Shown: positions 50,604 to 59,950 of the stretch, piece after piece
Layout of the letters: the number at the start of each line of letters is the position of its first letter
How positions within the stretch are numbered: the first letter of the stretch is position 1
NCBI GenBank assembly: GCA_016712535.1
Contig: JADJQW010000002.1
Location: forward strand, 1,612,001-1,676,000
Source of the DNA: Flavobacteriales bacterium
Lineage (GTDB): Bacteria > Bacteroidota > Bacteroidia > Flavobacteriales_F > PHOS-HE28
Direction: 5' to 3'
Length of the DNA: 64,000 nucleotides
The notes under the pieces: model-generated
What the model was told of the DNA's origin: nothing
The model's database searches: none
What the model saw: only the letters and a program-made list of their open reading frames with translations
Position numbers and translations under genes: made by a program

Positions 50604-53027
50604 ATGTCCTCGACCAAATCCCAGCAGCGCAACAGCATCGTCGATGCCAAGGATGTGCGCGCTTTCCTGCGCATCGCCGGCAAGAATTGGTACTTCGTGG
50701 CGGTGGCCTTGGGGGTCTCGGCGGTCCTGGCGTACCTGTACAGCTACAAGCTGCCTGATGTCTACGGCGCGCGTACCCAGATCCTGTTGCGCGATCGGGA
50801 GGTCTACGACTACCAGACCCAGGTGTACAAGAGCATCGGCTATGTGGGGATCTACAGCGACATCGTGAACCAGAAGCGGGTGCTCACCAGCTACGATTTG
50901 GTGAACCGCACCCTGGACAAGCTCGATTTCGACGTGTCCTACTTCATCGTGGGCCGCTTCAAGACCACGCAGCAGTACGGCAACATGCCCTTCAAGGTGA
51001 GCATGCAGGTGCTCACCAAGCGGCTCTACGATAAGCCGATCGACCTGAAGATCACCGATATCGACCATTACGAGCTCAGCTACGACAAGGGCGGTGAGGT
51101 GGTGCGGAAGACCTTCCGTTTCGATGCGGACGAGAGCGATGAGGATTTCATCATCCGGGTGGACCGCTCCCCGTACATGAGCTCGAAGAACCTGCCGCAA
51201 TTGGCGCAGACCGATTACCAGTTCGTGCGGCACGATCGAGTGCGGCAGGTGAATGAGCGGATCAAGTCCATCAAGGTGGACAACCAGGAGTTCACCACCA
51301 TCCTCGAGGTGACCACCGAGGATGAGGTGTCTGAGCGCGCCAAGCTCTTCCTTGATTCGCTGTCGGCGGAGTACATCAAGTACACCCTCAAGAGCGAGTA
51401 CGACATCAACGAGAACACCATCAGCTACATCGATAAGCAGCTCGCGGAGGTCACCGTGGTGCTCGATCAGCACGAGCATGAACTGCTCAGCTACAAGGAA
51501 GACAAGGATGTCATCGATCTCGAGCGTGAGGAGGGCCTCTTCTTCAACGAGATGGTCACCTTTGACAAGCAGCGGCGCCAGTTCGAACTGGACATGCAGG
51601 CGCTCGATGCTTTGGAGGACTACGTGCTCAACAGCGAGGATGAGCGCCTGCTGCCCCCGGCCACCTTCATCATCGAGGACGTGTTCCTGCGCGACATGCT
51701 CGCGAGCCTGGTGAAGAAGCAGATGGAGCGCAATGCCATGCTCTATTCGGGCACCGCGGCCAACATGGCGGTGCAAGAGGTGGACAGCACCCTGCAACGC
51801 GACCGGGCCAGTCTGCTCACCTACATCAAGAATGCCCGGAGCGCGAAGAGCGGCCGCATGTCCGATGTGCAGTCCCAGATCGGCGATTATGAGCGGATGC
51901 TGCGCCTGCTCCCCAAGAAGCAGCGGGACATGATCAATATCCAGCGGCGCCTTGCGGTGAACGAGCGCCTTTACACCTTCCTGCTGGAGAAGCGCGCCAG
52001 CACCATCATCGCCCGGGCCGGCATCGTGCCGCAGACCAAGGTGATCGAGACTGCGCGCACCTTGGGCGTGATCAGGCCTGACAAGACCAAGATCCTCTAC
52101 ACCTTCATGCTCGGCGGGGTGGTGGTGGCGCTGTTGGTGGTCTTCATCCGCGTGATGTTCTACGACCGCATCGAGAACGCCGATCAGCTCAAGGAGCTCA
52201 CGCCGCTGCCGATCTACGGCGAGATCATCGCGAGCGAGAAGGCCGAGCAGAACTATGTAGTGGTGGACAGCGATCCCAAAGCCGCCATCACTGAGAGCTT
52301 CCGCACCGTACGCACCAACCTCGAGTATGTGCCCGGGCGCACCGATGGCGGCAAGGTGGTGATGGTGACCAGCTACCGGCCCAACGAAGGCAAGACTTTC
52401 TGCTCGGTGAACTTGAGCGCCATCCTGGCCAAGGCCGGCAAGCGCGTGCTGCTGCTCGAACTCGACCTGCACAAGCCCAAGGTGGCCACCGGCCTGGGCA
52501 TGAGCAGCCCCACCGGCTTGAGCAACGTGCTCATCGGCAAGCTCCCTTGGCGCGATGCGGTATTGCCCACGCAATTCGAGAATTTCTACGTGATGCTCAG
52601 CGGCCCTACGCCGCCCAATGCCTCGGAGCTCGTGCTCAGCAAGCGGCTCGAAGAGCTCTTCAATGAGGCGCGCCTGGAGTTCGATTACGTGTTCGTGGAC
52701 ACCCCGCCCGTGGGCCTCATCACCGATGCGCTGCTGATGATGCGCTACGCCGATTGCACGCTCTTCGTCGTGAACACGCAGTTCGCGAGCAAGGACCACG
52801 TGACCAATGCGCTCGACGTGCTCCAGACCAATCCTGGCTCCAACGCGGGCTTCATCCTCAACGGCGTCCGGATGAAGAAGAGCAAGTACTACTACAATAC
52901 CAATTATGGCTACGGCTACCGCTATGCCTATGGCTATGGCAGTGGCTATGGCTACGGTTATGGCTATGGCCGGCGCTCCCGAACGAAGGAAGGCTCCAAG
53001 GGCGATGCCAGCAACCAGTCGGAATGA
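50604..53027 (+). CDS. Polysaccharide co-polymerase / tyrosine autokinase (Wzc-like) with Tyr-Gly tail
   Basis: An 807-aa inner-membrane BY-kinase. The N-terminal Wzz domain (membrane helix ~residues 28-46) is followed by a long coiled-coil periplasmic part and a second membrane helix (YTFMLGGVVVALLVVFIRVMF, ~500). The cytoplasmic kinase has Walker A RPNEGKTFCSV (~590), Walker A' LLLELDLHKPK and Walker B FDYVFVDTPPVG. The C-terminus carries a Tyr/Gly cluster with about 13 tyrosines, the autophosphorylation tail. It controls polymer length and export. The stop overlaps the wzm start (ATGA). Confidence 0.9.
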   Translation: MSSTKSQQRNSIVDAKDVRAFLRIAGKNWYFVAVALGVSAVLAYLYSYKLPDVYGARTQILLRDREVYDYQTQVYKSIGYVGIYSDIVNQKRVLTSYDLVNRTLDKLDFDVSYFIVGRFKTTQQYGNMPFKVSMQVLTKRLYDKPIDLKITDIDHYELSYDKGGEVVRKTFRFDADESDEDFIIRVDRSPYMSSKNLPQLAQTDYQFVRHDRVRQVNERIKSIKVDNQEFTTILEVTTEDEVSERAKLFLDSLSAEYIKYTLKSEYDINENTISYIDKQLAEVTVVLDQHEHELLSYKEDKDVIDLEREEGLFFNEMVTFDKQRRQFELDMQALDALEDYVLNSEDERLLPPATFIIEDVFLRDMLASLVKKQMERNAMLYSGTAANMAVQEVDSTLQRDRASLLTYIKNARSAKSGRMSDVQSQIGDYERMLRLLPKKQRDMINIQRRLAVNERLYTFLLEKRASTIIARAGIVPQTKVIETARTLGVIRPDKTKILYTFMLGGVVVALLVVFIRVMFYDRIENADQLKELTPLPIYGEIIASEKAEQNYVVVDSDPKAAITESFRTVRTNLEYVPGRTDGGKVVMVTSYRPNEGKTFCSVNLSAILAKAGKRVLLLELDLHKPKVATGLGMSSPTGLSNVLIGKLPWRDAVLPTQFENFYVMLSGPTPPNASELVLSKRLEELFNEARLEFDYVFVDTPPVGLITDALLMMRYADCTLFVVNTQFASKDHVTNALDVLQTNPGSNAGFILNGVRMKKSKYYYNTNYGYGYRYAYGYGSGYGYGYGYGRRSRTKEGSKGDASNQSE

Positions 53028-53905
53028 GCACGAGCAGGCATGAGGCGCTGGCCGGCAAGGCCGATGAATGGGATGTGGTGGTCCGGCCCGACAGGGCGTG
53101 GTGGAACATCGAACTGCGCGAGATCTGGCGCTACCGCGACCTGTTGATGTTGATGGTGCGGCGCGACCTGCTCGCTGTGTACAAGCAGACGCTCATCGGC
53201 CCAGCCTGGCAGGTGCTGCAACCCTTGCTCACCTCCATCATGTTCGCCGTGGTCTTCGGCATCATGGCGCGCATGTCCCCATCGGGGATCCCGCCCCTGC
53301 TCTTCTACCTCAGCGCCGTGGTGCCCTGGGGCTTCTTCAGCGGCGTGGTCACCCGCACTTCGCAGACCCTTTTGAGCAATGCCGCGCTCATGACCAAGGT
53401 GTATTTCCCGCGCTTGGTGGCGCCCATGGCCACCGTGATGGCCACGGGCTTCAACTTCCTCGTGCAGCTCACGGCCTATTTCGCGTTCGCCCTCATCTAC
53501 GCGGTGCTCGGCAAGCACCCGTGGCCGGTCGGCCCGGAGGTTGTCATGCTGCCTGTGCTCATTGTCATCATTGCGGTCATGGGCTTCGGCGTAGGCATCG
53601 GGGTGAGCGCCCTCACGGCCCGCTTCCGCGATTTCGGCCTGCTCATCGGTTTCGTGGTCCAGCTGCTCATGTACGGCAGCCCGGTGATCTTCCCCTTGTC
53701 CATGACGGTACCGGGGAGCAAGATCCGCATGGCCCTTGAACTCAATCCGCTCACCCCGGTGATCGAAGGCTTCCGCGCGGCGCTGCTTGGCCTGCCCATG
53801 GAATGGGCCACCTTGTGGTACAGCGCGGGCATGGCGGTGGCAGCGCTCACGATCGGACTGGTCCTCTTCCAGCGCGTGGAGCGCTCCTTCGCCGACGTGA
53901 TATGA
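53024..53905 (+). CDS. wzm: Polysaccharide ABC exporter permease (Wzm-like)
   Basis: A 293-aa ABC-2-type permease. A cytoplasmic N-terminus (ELREIWRYRDLLMLMVRRDLLAVYKQT) is followed by six hydrophobic segments (LLTSIMFAVVFGIMA, LLFYLSAVVPWGFFSG, NFLVQLTAYFAFALIYAVL, VMLPVLIVIIAVMGFGVGIGVSAL, LLIGFVVQLLMYGSPVIFPL and a C-terminal one). The GPAWQVLQPL motif is typical of O-antigen/capsule exporters. It overlaps both neighbours by 4 nt. Confidence 0.88.
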   Translation: MSTSRHEALAGKADEWDVVVRPDRAWWNIELREIWRYRDLLMLMVRRDLLAVYKQTLIGPAWQVLQPLLTSIMFAVVFGIMARMSPSGIPPLLFYLSAVVPWGFFSGVVTRTSQTLLSNAALMTKVYFPRLVAPMATVMATGFNFLVQLTAYFAFALIYAVLGKHPWPVGPEVVMLPVLIVIIAVMGFGVGIGVSALTARFRDFGLLIGFVVQLLMYGSPVIFPLSMTVPGSKIRMALELNPLTPVIEGFRAALLGLPMEWATLWYSAGMAVAALTIGLVLFQRVERSFADVI

Positions 53906-55164
53906 GCGCTCAGCAAGACCTCGTGATCCAGGTTGAGGACCTGCGCAAGCGGTACCGCCTCGGCGTGATGGGCAGCGACCTGCTGGCCGAGGAGGCCGCC
54001 GCGCTCTGGGGTCGCATGCGCGGCCGGACCGATGCGATCAAGAAGCGACGTGCGCCAGAGGGTGAGCAGCGCGTGGGCGATTACTTCTGGTCACTGCAAG
54101 GCGTCTCCTTCGAGGTGCGGCGCGGCGAGATGCTCGGGATCATCGGCCGCAACGGCGCGGGCAAGAGCACGCTCCTCAAGCTCCTCTCCCGGATCTCCCT
54201 GCCTACCGAGGGCACCATCCGCATGCGCGGCAAGGTGAGCAGCTTGCTGGAGGTGGGAACGGGTTTCCATCCGGAACTCACCGGGCGTGAGAACATCTAC
54301 CTCAATGGCGCGATCCTCGGCATGCGCAAGGCCGAGATCAACCGGAAGCTCGACCAGATCATCGCCTTCAGCGGCATCGAGCACCACCTCGATTCACCGA
54401 TCAAGCGCTACAGCAGCGGCATGAAAGTGCGCCTCGGCTTCAGCGTGGCCGCGCATCTCGATCCGGAGATCCTGATCGTGGATGAGGTGCTCGCTGTGGG
54501 CGATGCCGAGTTCCAGCGCAAATGCCTGGGCAGCATGCGCGAGGTGGCCTCCAGTGGGCGCACCATCCTTTTCGTAAGCCACAACCTGGTGAGCCTGCAG
54601 AGCCTTTGCACCCGTGCCATCTGGCTTGAGAAAGGACGGCTCCGAGCGGAAGGCCCAACGGATGAACTGGTGCGTGATTACCTGCTCGTTAGCACGCACC
54701 AGCACAGTGCGCAGGAATGGGCCGAAGGGAAGGGCCCTGGAACGGAGGACCTGCGCCTGGTCTCCGTTCGCGCGATCAGCGATGAACCTTCGGGAGCCTT
54801 CACCACCGATTCGGCCGTCCGCATCGAGATCGAGCTGGACAACCTGGGCATCGCCGACGCCGACCTCGATATCCGGCTGCAAGTGCGCACCGGCAACGAT
54901 GCCATCGCCTTCAGCAACGACCTCTCGGCCAGCCAACCGGCCCGGTTCTGGAATCTCGGACGCAGCAAAGTGGCCTGCACCATACCCGCGCAGCTGCTCA
55001 ACTCCAATACCTATCGTTACCACTTGGTCTTCTTCCGTCAAGGACGGGTCCTCTTCAAGGCGGAGGATGTGCTGAGCTTCGATGTGCACGAAGGCGCCCG
55101 TTCGGGCTCCACCTTCCGCAAGATGCCCGGTGCGGTGCGGCCCATGCTCACCTGGCAGCGGTGA
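53902..55164 (+). CDS. wzt: Polysaccharide ABC exporter ATPase with C-terminal carbohydrate domain (Wzt-like)
   Basis: A 420-aa protein. The ATPase part has Walker A GIIGRNGAGKST, Q-loop region ELTGRENIYLNGAILG, signature YSSGMKVRLGF, Walker B ILIVDEVLAVGD and H-loop FVSHNL. From about residue 255 a beta-sandwich follows (LRLVSVRAISDEPSG ... TIPAQLLNSNTYRYHLVFF), like the Wzt C-terminal domain that recognises the finished O-polysaccharide. This points to an ABC-transporter-dependent pathway with a terminally modified glycan. Confidence 0.9.
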   Translation: MSAQQDLVIQVEDLRKRYRLGVMGSDLLAEEAAALWGRMRGRTDAIKKRRAPEGEQRVGDYFWSLQGVSFEVRRGEMLGIIGRNGAGKSTLLKLLSRISLPTEGTIRMRGKVSSLLEVGTGFHPELTGRENIYLNGAILGMRKAEINRKLDQIIAFSGIEHHLDSPIKRYSSGMKVRLGFSVAAHLDPEILIVDEVLAVGDAEFQRKCLGSMREVASSGRTILFVSHNLVSLQSLCTRAIWLEKGRLRAEGPTDELVRDYLLVSTHQHSAQEWAEGKGPGTEDLRLVSVRAISDEPSGAFTTDSAVRIEIELDNLGIADADLDIRLQVRTGNDAIAFSNDLSASQPARFWNLGRSKVACTIPAQLLNSNTYRYHLVFFRQGRVLFKAEDVLSFDVHEGARSGSTFRKMPGAVRPMLTWQR

Positions 55165-56006
55165 TGGCAGCCATGCTCGGCAAAGCGCTGTTGACGATCA
55201 CGCGGCCATTGCAGCCGCTGATGCCGCGCATGGTGCCGGGACTGGTGATCGTGGGCGCCCAGAAAGCAGGCACCACAACGCTGTTCGACCTGCTGAGCCA
55301 GCATCCGAAGGTGATTCCTCCAGCCGTGAAGGAGATTGACTTCTTCAGCAGCGATGAACGGTACGGGGCAGGCCTCACCGCGTATTGGAAGAGTTTCCCG
55401 CGCAGGCCCGTGGCCATGGGCAGGCACATCACCTTGGAAGCATCGCCCAGCTACCTCATGTCGCCGGTGGCAGCGCAGCGCATCGCACGGCACCTGCCTA
55501 AGGCCTTGTGCCTGGCAGTGCTCCGCGATCCCGTGTCCAGGGCCTACTCCGCGTGGAACATGTACCGCCAGTTCAAGGGCGGCAAGCACCACCGCTTCCA
55601 CGATCCAAGGACCTTTGAGCAGGCCGTTGCCGATGAACTTGAAGGCAAGCCATGCCACGCGCATCATGCCTATCTGGCCAACAGCACTTACGCACCACAA
55701 GTGGAGCGCTTCATCGACCATGTCGGAGCAAGCGCATTGCTCGTGCGAAGTTTCCTTGAACTCACCCGTGATCCGCGGGCCCTCGTGAACGATGTGCTTA
55801 CCCGGCTGGGGATCGAGACTTTCCCCGCAGGCCATCCGGCATTCGCTACCCGCAGCAACGCACGTGCGTATCCGTCGGCTATTCCTGCGGACCTCGCCGC
55901 TCTGCTGCATGCGCATTTCGAGCCTGACCTTCGCGCCTTGGAAGGCATGGTCGGTCATGCCTTGGACATCGTGGATGCGGCGCCACAACAAGACCCGAAG
56001 CCATAG
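55164..56006 (+). CDS. Sulfotransferase 1
   Basis: A 280-aa protein with the PAPS-binding 5'-phosphosulfate loop VIVGAQKAGTTTL (~residue 28) and the 3'-phosphate site LRDPVSRAYSAWNMY (~residue 117). It likely transfers sulfate from PAPS to a sugar of the surface glycan. The ATG at 55164 overlaps the wzt stop by 1 nt; a GTG 3 nt upstream is less likely. Co-expression with the exporter is clear from the junctions. Confidence 0.85.
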   Translation: MAAMLGKALLTITRPLQPLMPRMVPGLVIVGAQKAGTTTLFDLLSQHPKVIPPAVKEIDFFSSDERYGAGLTAYWKSFPRRPVAMGRHITLEASPSYLMSPVAAQRIARHLPKALCLAVLRDPVSRAYSAWNMYRQFKGGKHHRFHDPRTFEQAVADELEGKPCHAHHAYLANSTYAPQVERFIDHVGASALLVRSFLELTRDPRALVNDVLTRLGIETFPAGHPAFATRSNARAYPSAIPADLAALLHAHFEPDLRALEGMVGHALDIVDAAPQQDPKP

Positions 56007-56012
56007 GGGCGC

Positions 56013-56984
56013 ATGAGCACGGCCCGTTACCACCCGATCCTGGATCCGTCGAGATTGGTCTTCATCGTGGGTTCACCACGCAGCGGAACCACATGGCTGA
56101 GCCGCATGCTGGGCGATCACCCGCAGGTCGCAGCGCTGGATTATGAGCTCACCTTGTTCTCGGCCTACCTCGCGCCGGTCCTCAGCGCATGGTCGAAGGA
56201 AGCCGGGCGCTTGGAGCGAACGCAACGGCCCTTCGGCATGCCAGCGCTCTTCTCCAACGAAGAGTTCATGAGCGCTTTGCATGAAGTTGCCGCCCAGGTC
56301 TATGCTCGCGTGCAGGCCCGCAAGCCCGGCGCCACGCTCATCCTCGACAAGCATCCGGCTTACGTGCGGCATCTCTCCGCGATCGCCGCGCTGATGCCGG
56401 GCAGCAGGTGCATCCATCTTGTACGCGATGGGCGCGCTGCCATTTCCAGCATGCTTGCCGTTCCCGACCTCATGGGGCATTCGGGCACTTCAGTGCAAGC
56501 CGCTGCACAAGAATGGGCACAGAGCACTGCGATGGCGCAAGTCCACGGCGCCGCGTTCGGCCCCCGCTTCTGCACCGTGCGCTACGAGGAACTGGTATCC
56601 GGAACACCCGGCCAACTGGCGGCGCTCTTCGCATTTCTTGGGATCGACGACAATGAAGCGCTTTGCGAGTCCATCGCTGCGAATCACCATCGCGAGAAGG
56701 GCCTTGTTGCGCAAGGGAAGGGCGTTGCATCGGTTGTTCGCCGGACCTGGCAGCAACACTTCACCCTGATTGATCGCTATTGGATCGATGCCATCGCCGG
56801 GGCCCAGCTGCGCCATTGGGGCTATGCCAAGGAGGGCTGGTGGGCAATCGCTTCGGCCGATCGCCTGCGTATGGCGCTGTTCCCGCTGCGCGTGCGCCTC
56901 GGCGAGTCGCTTCGGGCGCTGAAGCGCATCTGGTCCTCGCCGATCACGCGCCAGGTGAGGCCCAGATCCAGAGGCGGACGGTAA
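56013..56984 (+). CDS. Sulfotransferase 2
   Basis: A 323-aa sulfotransferase-fold protein: P-loop FIVGSPRSGTTWLSRML (~residue 18) and 3'-phosphate site IHLVRDGRAAISSM (~residue 130). It lies 6 nt after sulfotransferase 1 but is not a close duplicate. The more divergent SPRSGTTW form resembles enzymes acting on glycans or small molecules. The acceptor is unknown. Confidence 0.85.
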   Translation: MSTARYHPILDPSRLVFIVGSPRSGTTWLSRMLGDHPQVAALDYELTLFSAYLAPVLSAWSKEAGRLERTQRPFGMPALFSNEEFMSALHEVAAQVYARVQARKPGATLILDKHPAYVRHLSAIAALMPGSRCIHLVRDGRAAISSMLAVPDLMGHSGTSVQAAAQEWAQSTAMAQVHGAAFGPRFCTVRYEELVSGTPGQLAALFAFLGIDDNEALCESIAANHHREKGLVAQGKGVASVVRRTWQQHFTLIDRYWIDAIAGAQLRHWGYAKEGWWAIASADRLRMALFPLRVRLGESLRALKRIWSSPITRQVRPRSRGGR

Positions 56985-56998
56985 CTTGCACGACCCCC

Positions 56999-58126
56999 AT
57001 GGCGGACACCCCGATCTACGTCACGCGCAGCTTCCTTCCTCCGCAGGAAGAATACATGGCCTTGCTCCATGAGGCCTACGAGAGCCACGTGCTCACCAAC
57101 AACGGCCCCTTGCACCGCCGCTTGGAAGGCGCCCTGCGCGAACGGCTCGAAGCACCGCATCTGTTGCTGATGGCCAATGGCACGCTCGCGATCCAATTGG
57201 CGATGCGCGCGCTCGGCGTGAAAGGCGAGGTGATCACCACGCCCTTCAGTTACGTGGCCACCACCAGCGCGATCCTGTGGGAAGGCTGCACGCCGGTCTT
57301 CGTGGACATCCGACCCGATACGCTCTGTATTGACCCGGAAAAGATCGAAGCGGCGATCACGCCCCGCACCTTTGCCATCCTCGCAACGCATGTGTACGGC
57401 ATCCCCTGCGACGTGGAGGCCATCGATGCCAGCGCCAAGCGCCATGGCCTGAAGGTGATCTACGATGCCGCCCACGCCTTCGATGTGCGCTACAAGGGCA
57501 GGCCCATCACTTCCTACGGTGATGCCAGCACCTTGAGCTTCCACGCCACCAAGCTCTTCCACACCGTGGAGGGCGGTGCTACCATCGTGCACACGCCGGA
57601 GATCGAGCGCAGCACCCGCCACCTGCGCAGTTTCGGCCATGTGAATGACGATCACTTCTCCCTGGGCATGAACGCCAAGATGAGCGAGGTGCACGCCGCC
57701 ATGGGCCTGGCCGTGCTGCCGCACATGCCGGATATCCTGCGCAGCCGGGCGGCGCTTGCTGAGGTGTACTCGCAAGCGCTCATCGATGCCGACATCACGC
57801 GCCCGGTGGTTCCGGCCGGTACCGAGTACAACCACGCCTACTTCCCGATCCTCCTCCGTGATGGTGCCAAACGGCAAGGCGTGATCGAGGCCTTGGCAGC
57901 GAATGGCGTTCACGCGCGGCGGTACTTCTACCCATCACTGAACAAACTGCCTTACATGAACGGCGAAGCGATGCCCGTTTCCGAGGACGCTGCCGACCGC
58001 GCGCTCTGCCTGCCTTTCTATCCGGGCCTGCCAGAGGAGACCGCACGCTGGATCGCAAGTATCGTTAACGCGGTCGCCGGGCCGCGAGGCCAAGTCGGCG
58101 TGGTGTCGGAATCCCGGATGGCATGA
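56999..58126 (+). CDS. DegT/DnrJ/EryC1/StrS-type sugar aminotransferase
   Basis: A 375-aa PLP-dependent enzyme. LTNNGPLHRRLEGALRERL, ANGTLAIQLAMRALGVKGEVITTPFSYVAT, VIYDAAHAFDVRYKG and the PLP lysine in STLSFHATKLFHTVEGG (~Lys184) are all family features. It converts a 4- or 3-keto nucleotide sugar to an amino sugar. The start at 56999 follows the preceding stop by 14 nt. The GNAT at 59951 could acetylate its product. Confidence 0.88.
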   Translation: MADTPIYVTRSFLPPQEEYMALLHEAYESHVLTNNGPLHRRLEGALRERLEAPHLLLMANGTLAIQLAMRALGVKGEVITTPFSYVATTSAILWEGCTPVFVDIRPDTLCIDPEKIEAAITPRTFAILATHVYGIPCDVEAIDASAKRHGLKVIYDAAHAFDVRYKGRPITSYGDASTLSFHATKLFHTVEGGATIVHTPEIERSTRHLRSFGHVNDDHFSLGMNAKMSEVHAAMGLAVLPHMPDILRSRAALAEVYSQALIDADITRPVVPAGTEYNHAYFPILLRDGAKRQGVIEALAANGVHARRYFYPSLNKLPYMNGEAMPVSEDAADRALCLPFYPGLPEETARWIASIVNAVAGPRGQVGVVSESRMA

Positions 58127-58824
58127 GGCTCGCGATCATGCAGCCTTACCTGTTCCCTTACCTTGGGTACTTCCAGCTCTTCCAAGCCGTGGATCGCTTC
58201 GTGGTCTACGACGATGTGAGCTTCATCAAGCAGGGTTGGATCAACCGCAACCGCATCCTGGTCAACGGAGCGCCGCACATGTTCACCATGCCGTTGAGCG
58301 GCGCAGGTTCGTTCACAGCGATCAACGTTATTGAACTTGGAAAGGAGTACGCCCCATGGAGGTCAAAATTCCTTAGAACGTTGATCCAAGCTTACGGGAA
58401 AGCTCCGCACCACGCGTCGGCAATAGCGGTAGTGGAGGAGGTCCTGCGTCCCGATCGTACGAACCTCTCGGAGTTGCTTATCAGCGGTATTCGGGTCGTC
58501 ATGGAGTACCTGGACATCCGGACCGAGTTGATCCCGGGCTCCGCGATCTACGGGAATTCGAAACTCACCGGGCAGGAGCGACTGTTGGACATCTGCGCCA
58601 GGGAAGGGGCCAGCGAATATGTGAACCCGATTGGAGGGAAGGAACTCTACTCGAAGGAAGCCTTCGCCGATCGAGGCATCAACTTGTGGTTCGTGCGTAG
58701 CTTGCTGAAGGCATACCCCCAGTTCGGTGGTGAATTTCAACCAGGCCTGTCCATTCTGGATGCCATGATGTTCGTTGCACCATCGGAACTGAAGGGCATG
58801 TTGAACGATCATACCTTGGAATGA
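58123..58824 (+). CDS. WbqC-like family protein
   Basis: A 233-aa protein beginning MRLAIMQPYLFPYLGYFQL with FVVYDDVSFIKQGWINRNRIL, the signature of the WbqC family. These occur in O-antigen and amino-sugar loci; the exact reaction is not established. It overlaps both neighbours by 4 nt (ATGA). From about 58.32 kb on, base composition appears less GC-rich than in the first part, a possible join between two acquired segments. Confidence 0.85.
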   Translation: MRLAIMQPYLFPYLGYFQLFQAVDRFVVYDDVSFIKQGWINRNRILVNGAPHMFTMPLSGAGSFTAINVIELGKEYAPWRSKFLRTLIQAYGKAPHHASAIAVVEEVLRPDRTNLSELLISGIRVVMEYLDIRTELIPGSAIYGNSKLTGQERLLDICAREGASEYVNPIGGKELYSKEAFADRGINLWFVRSLLKAYPQFGGEFQPGLSILDAMMFVAPSELKGMLNDHTLE

Positions 58825-59768
58825 GCTCCATCGGCGGATACTTCGGCATGGAGTTCGGGTCCGGAAGCCCTCCGCATCCGCAGGCGATGGCGCTGAACCT
58901 GGGCAGGCATGCGCTGGCTTTGGTCGTTCGTTCCCGCGGTTACAGGCGCTTGCACGTCCCTCGCTACACCTGTGATGTTCTTGGTGGACCGTTGAGGAGC
59001 AGTGGTGTGGAACTGGTCTTCTACGGATCGGACGATTCCATGGACCCCCTGTTCGATCCACAAGGGGTCGATGAAGGAGAGGGATTCCTCTACACCAACT
59101 ACTTCGGCCTGAAGGACCGCACTGTAGCGCGGATCGCGGCCGTGGGGCGCAACCTGATCGTGGACAATGCCCAGAGCTTCTATGCTCCGCCCTTGCCGGG
59201 TGTGGACACCTTTTATTCCTGCCGGAAATTCTTTGGTACGCCGGACGGTGCATACCTCTATTCGAGCGCGTGTTCCATCATCGACCTGGAACGGGATCGC
59301 TCCTATGATCGCTTAGAGCATCTGCTGCGCGCTGTGGACCAGGGAACAGAAGAAGGCTATCCGTACTTCCTTGCGCACGAGGAAGCGTTGGACCGTATTC
59401 CCATGCGGGCGATGTCGCACCTGACCACGGCGATGATGGCCGGCATCGATCACGCGGAAGTGCGCGCGAAACGACGGAGGAACCGGGACCAGTTGCACCG
59501 GGAATTGAAGGACCGCAATCTCCTTCCCATCGATCCAGCGGGTGCTGAGGTCCCCATGGTCTATCCGTTCCTCACCGAGGACAGGACACTGCGCGAACGT
59601 TTGCTCGCCCACCGTATCTATTCGCCACGCTATTGGCCCGGCCTGCTCGGTCCGGTAGAGGCAGGCACTGCCGAACAGCGCTTGGTGGACTCGATCGTGC
59701 ACCTGCCCATTGACCAACGCTATGGAACCGAACACATGGATCGGGTGCTGGAGGTGGTGATGAAGTGA
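58821..59768 (+). CDS. Aminotransferase-like (DegT-related) PLP enzyme
   Basis: A 315-aa protein. The fold-type-I features are reduced but recognisable: LHVPRYTCDVL, the cofactor aspartate in LIVDNAQSFYAPP and a lysine in FYSCRKFFGTPDGAYLYS that fits the PLP site. It is shorter than the StrS-type enzyme encoded upstream. It could be a nucleotide-sugar aminotransferase variant or a diverged enzyme. Gene order with wbqC and GNAT suggests amino-sugar synthesis. Confidence 0.7.
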   Translation: MSSIGGYFGMEFGSGSPPHPQAMALNLGRHALALVVRSRGYRRLHVPRYTCDVLGGPLRSSGVELVFYGSDDSMDPLFDPQGVDEGEGFLYTNYFGLKDRTVARIAAVGRNLIVDNAQSFYAPPLPGVDTFYSCRKFFGTPDGAYLYSSACSIIDLERDRSYDRLEHLLRAVDQGTEEGYPYFLAHEEALDRIPMRAMSHLTTAMMAGIDHAEVRAKRRRNRDQLHRELKDRNLLPIDPAGAEVPMVYPFLTEDRTLRERLLAHRIYSPRYWPGLLGPVEAGTAEQRLVDSIVHLPIDQRYGTEHMDRVLEVVMK

Positions 59769-59950
59769 TGTCTTGGGTAGCGTTGCAAAGGACAGCGGGC
59801 GACATAACATTCAGCGCCCGGCGGTTCTTGAACCAGGGGGCGGTTCGGCAAGGCACTGATGCACAACCTGTAGGGTTGCATATTTTGCAGCGCCTCAGCG
59901 GGCACCTGTCCGCCCAAGTGTGCATCACTCCAGCGAAACGAACATCGATC

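Noticed and set aside
50226..52799. 857-aa minus-strand frame opposite the tyrosine kinase
   Set aside because: Only its last 68 codons (50226-50432) look real, with their own promoter and signal peptide; the rest is a shadow.
59769..59950. Promoter ATATTTTG before the GNAT gene
   Set aside because: The spacing inside the box does not fit TAnnTTTG and no -33 element is visible.
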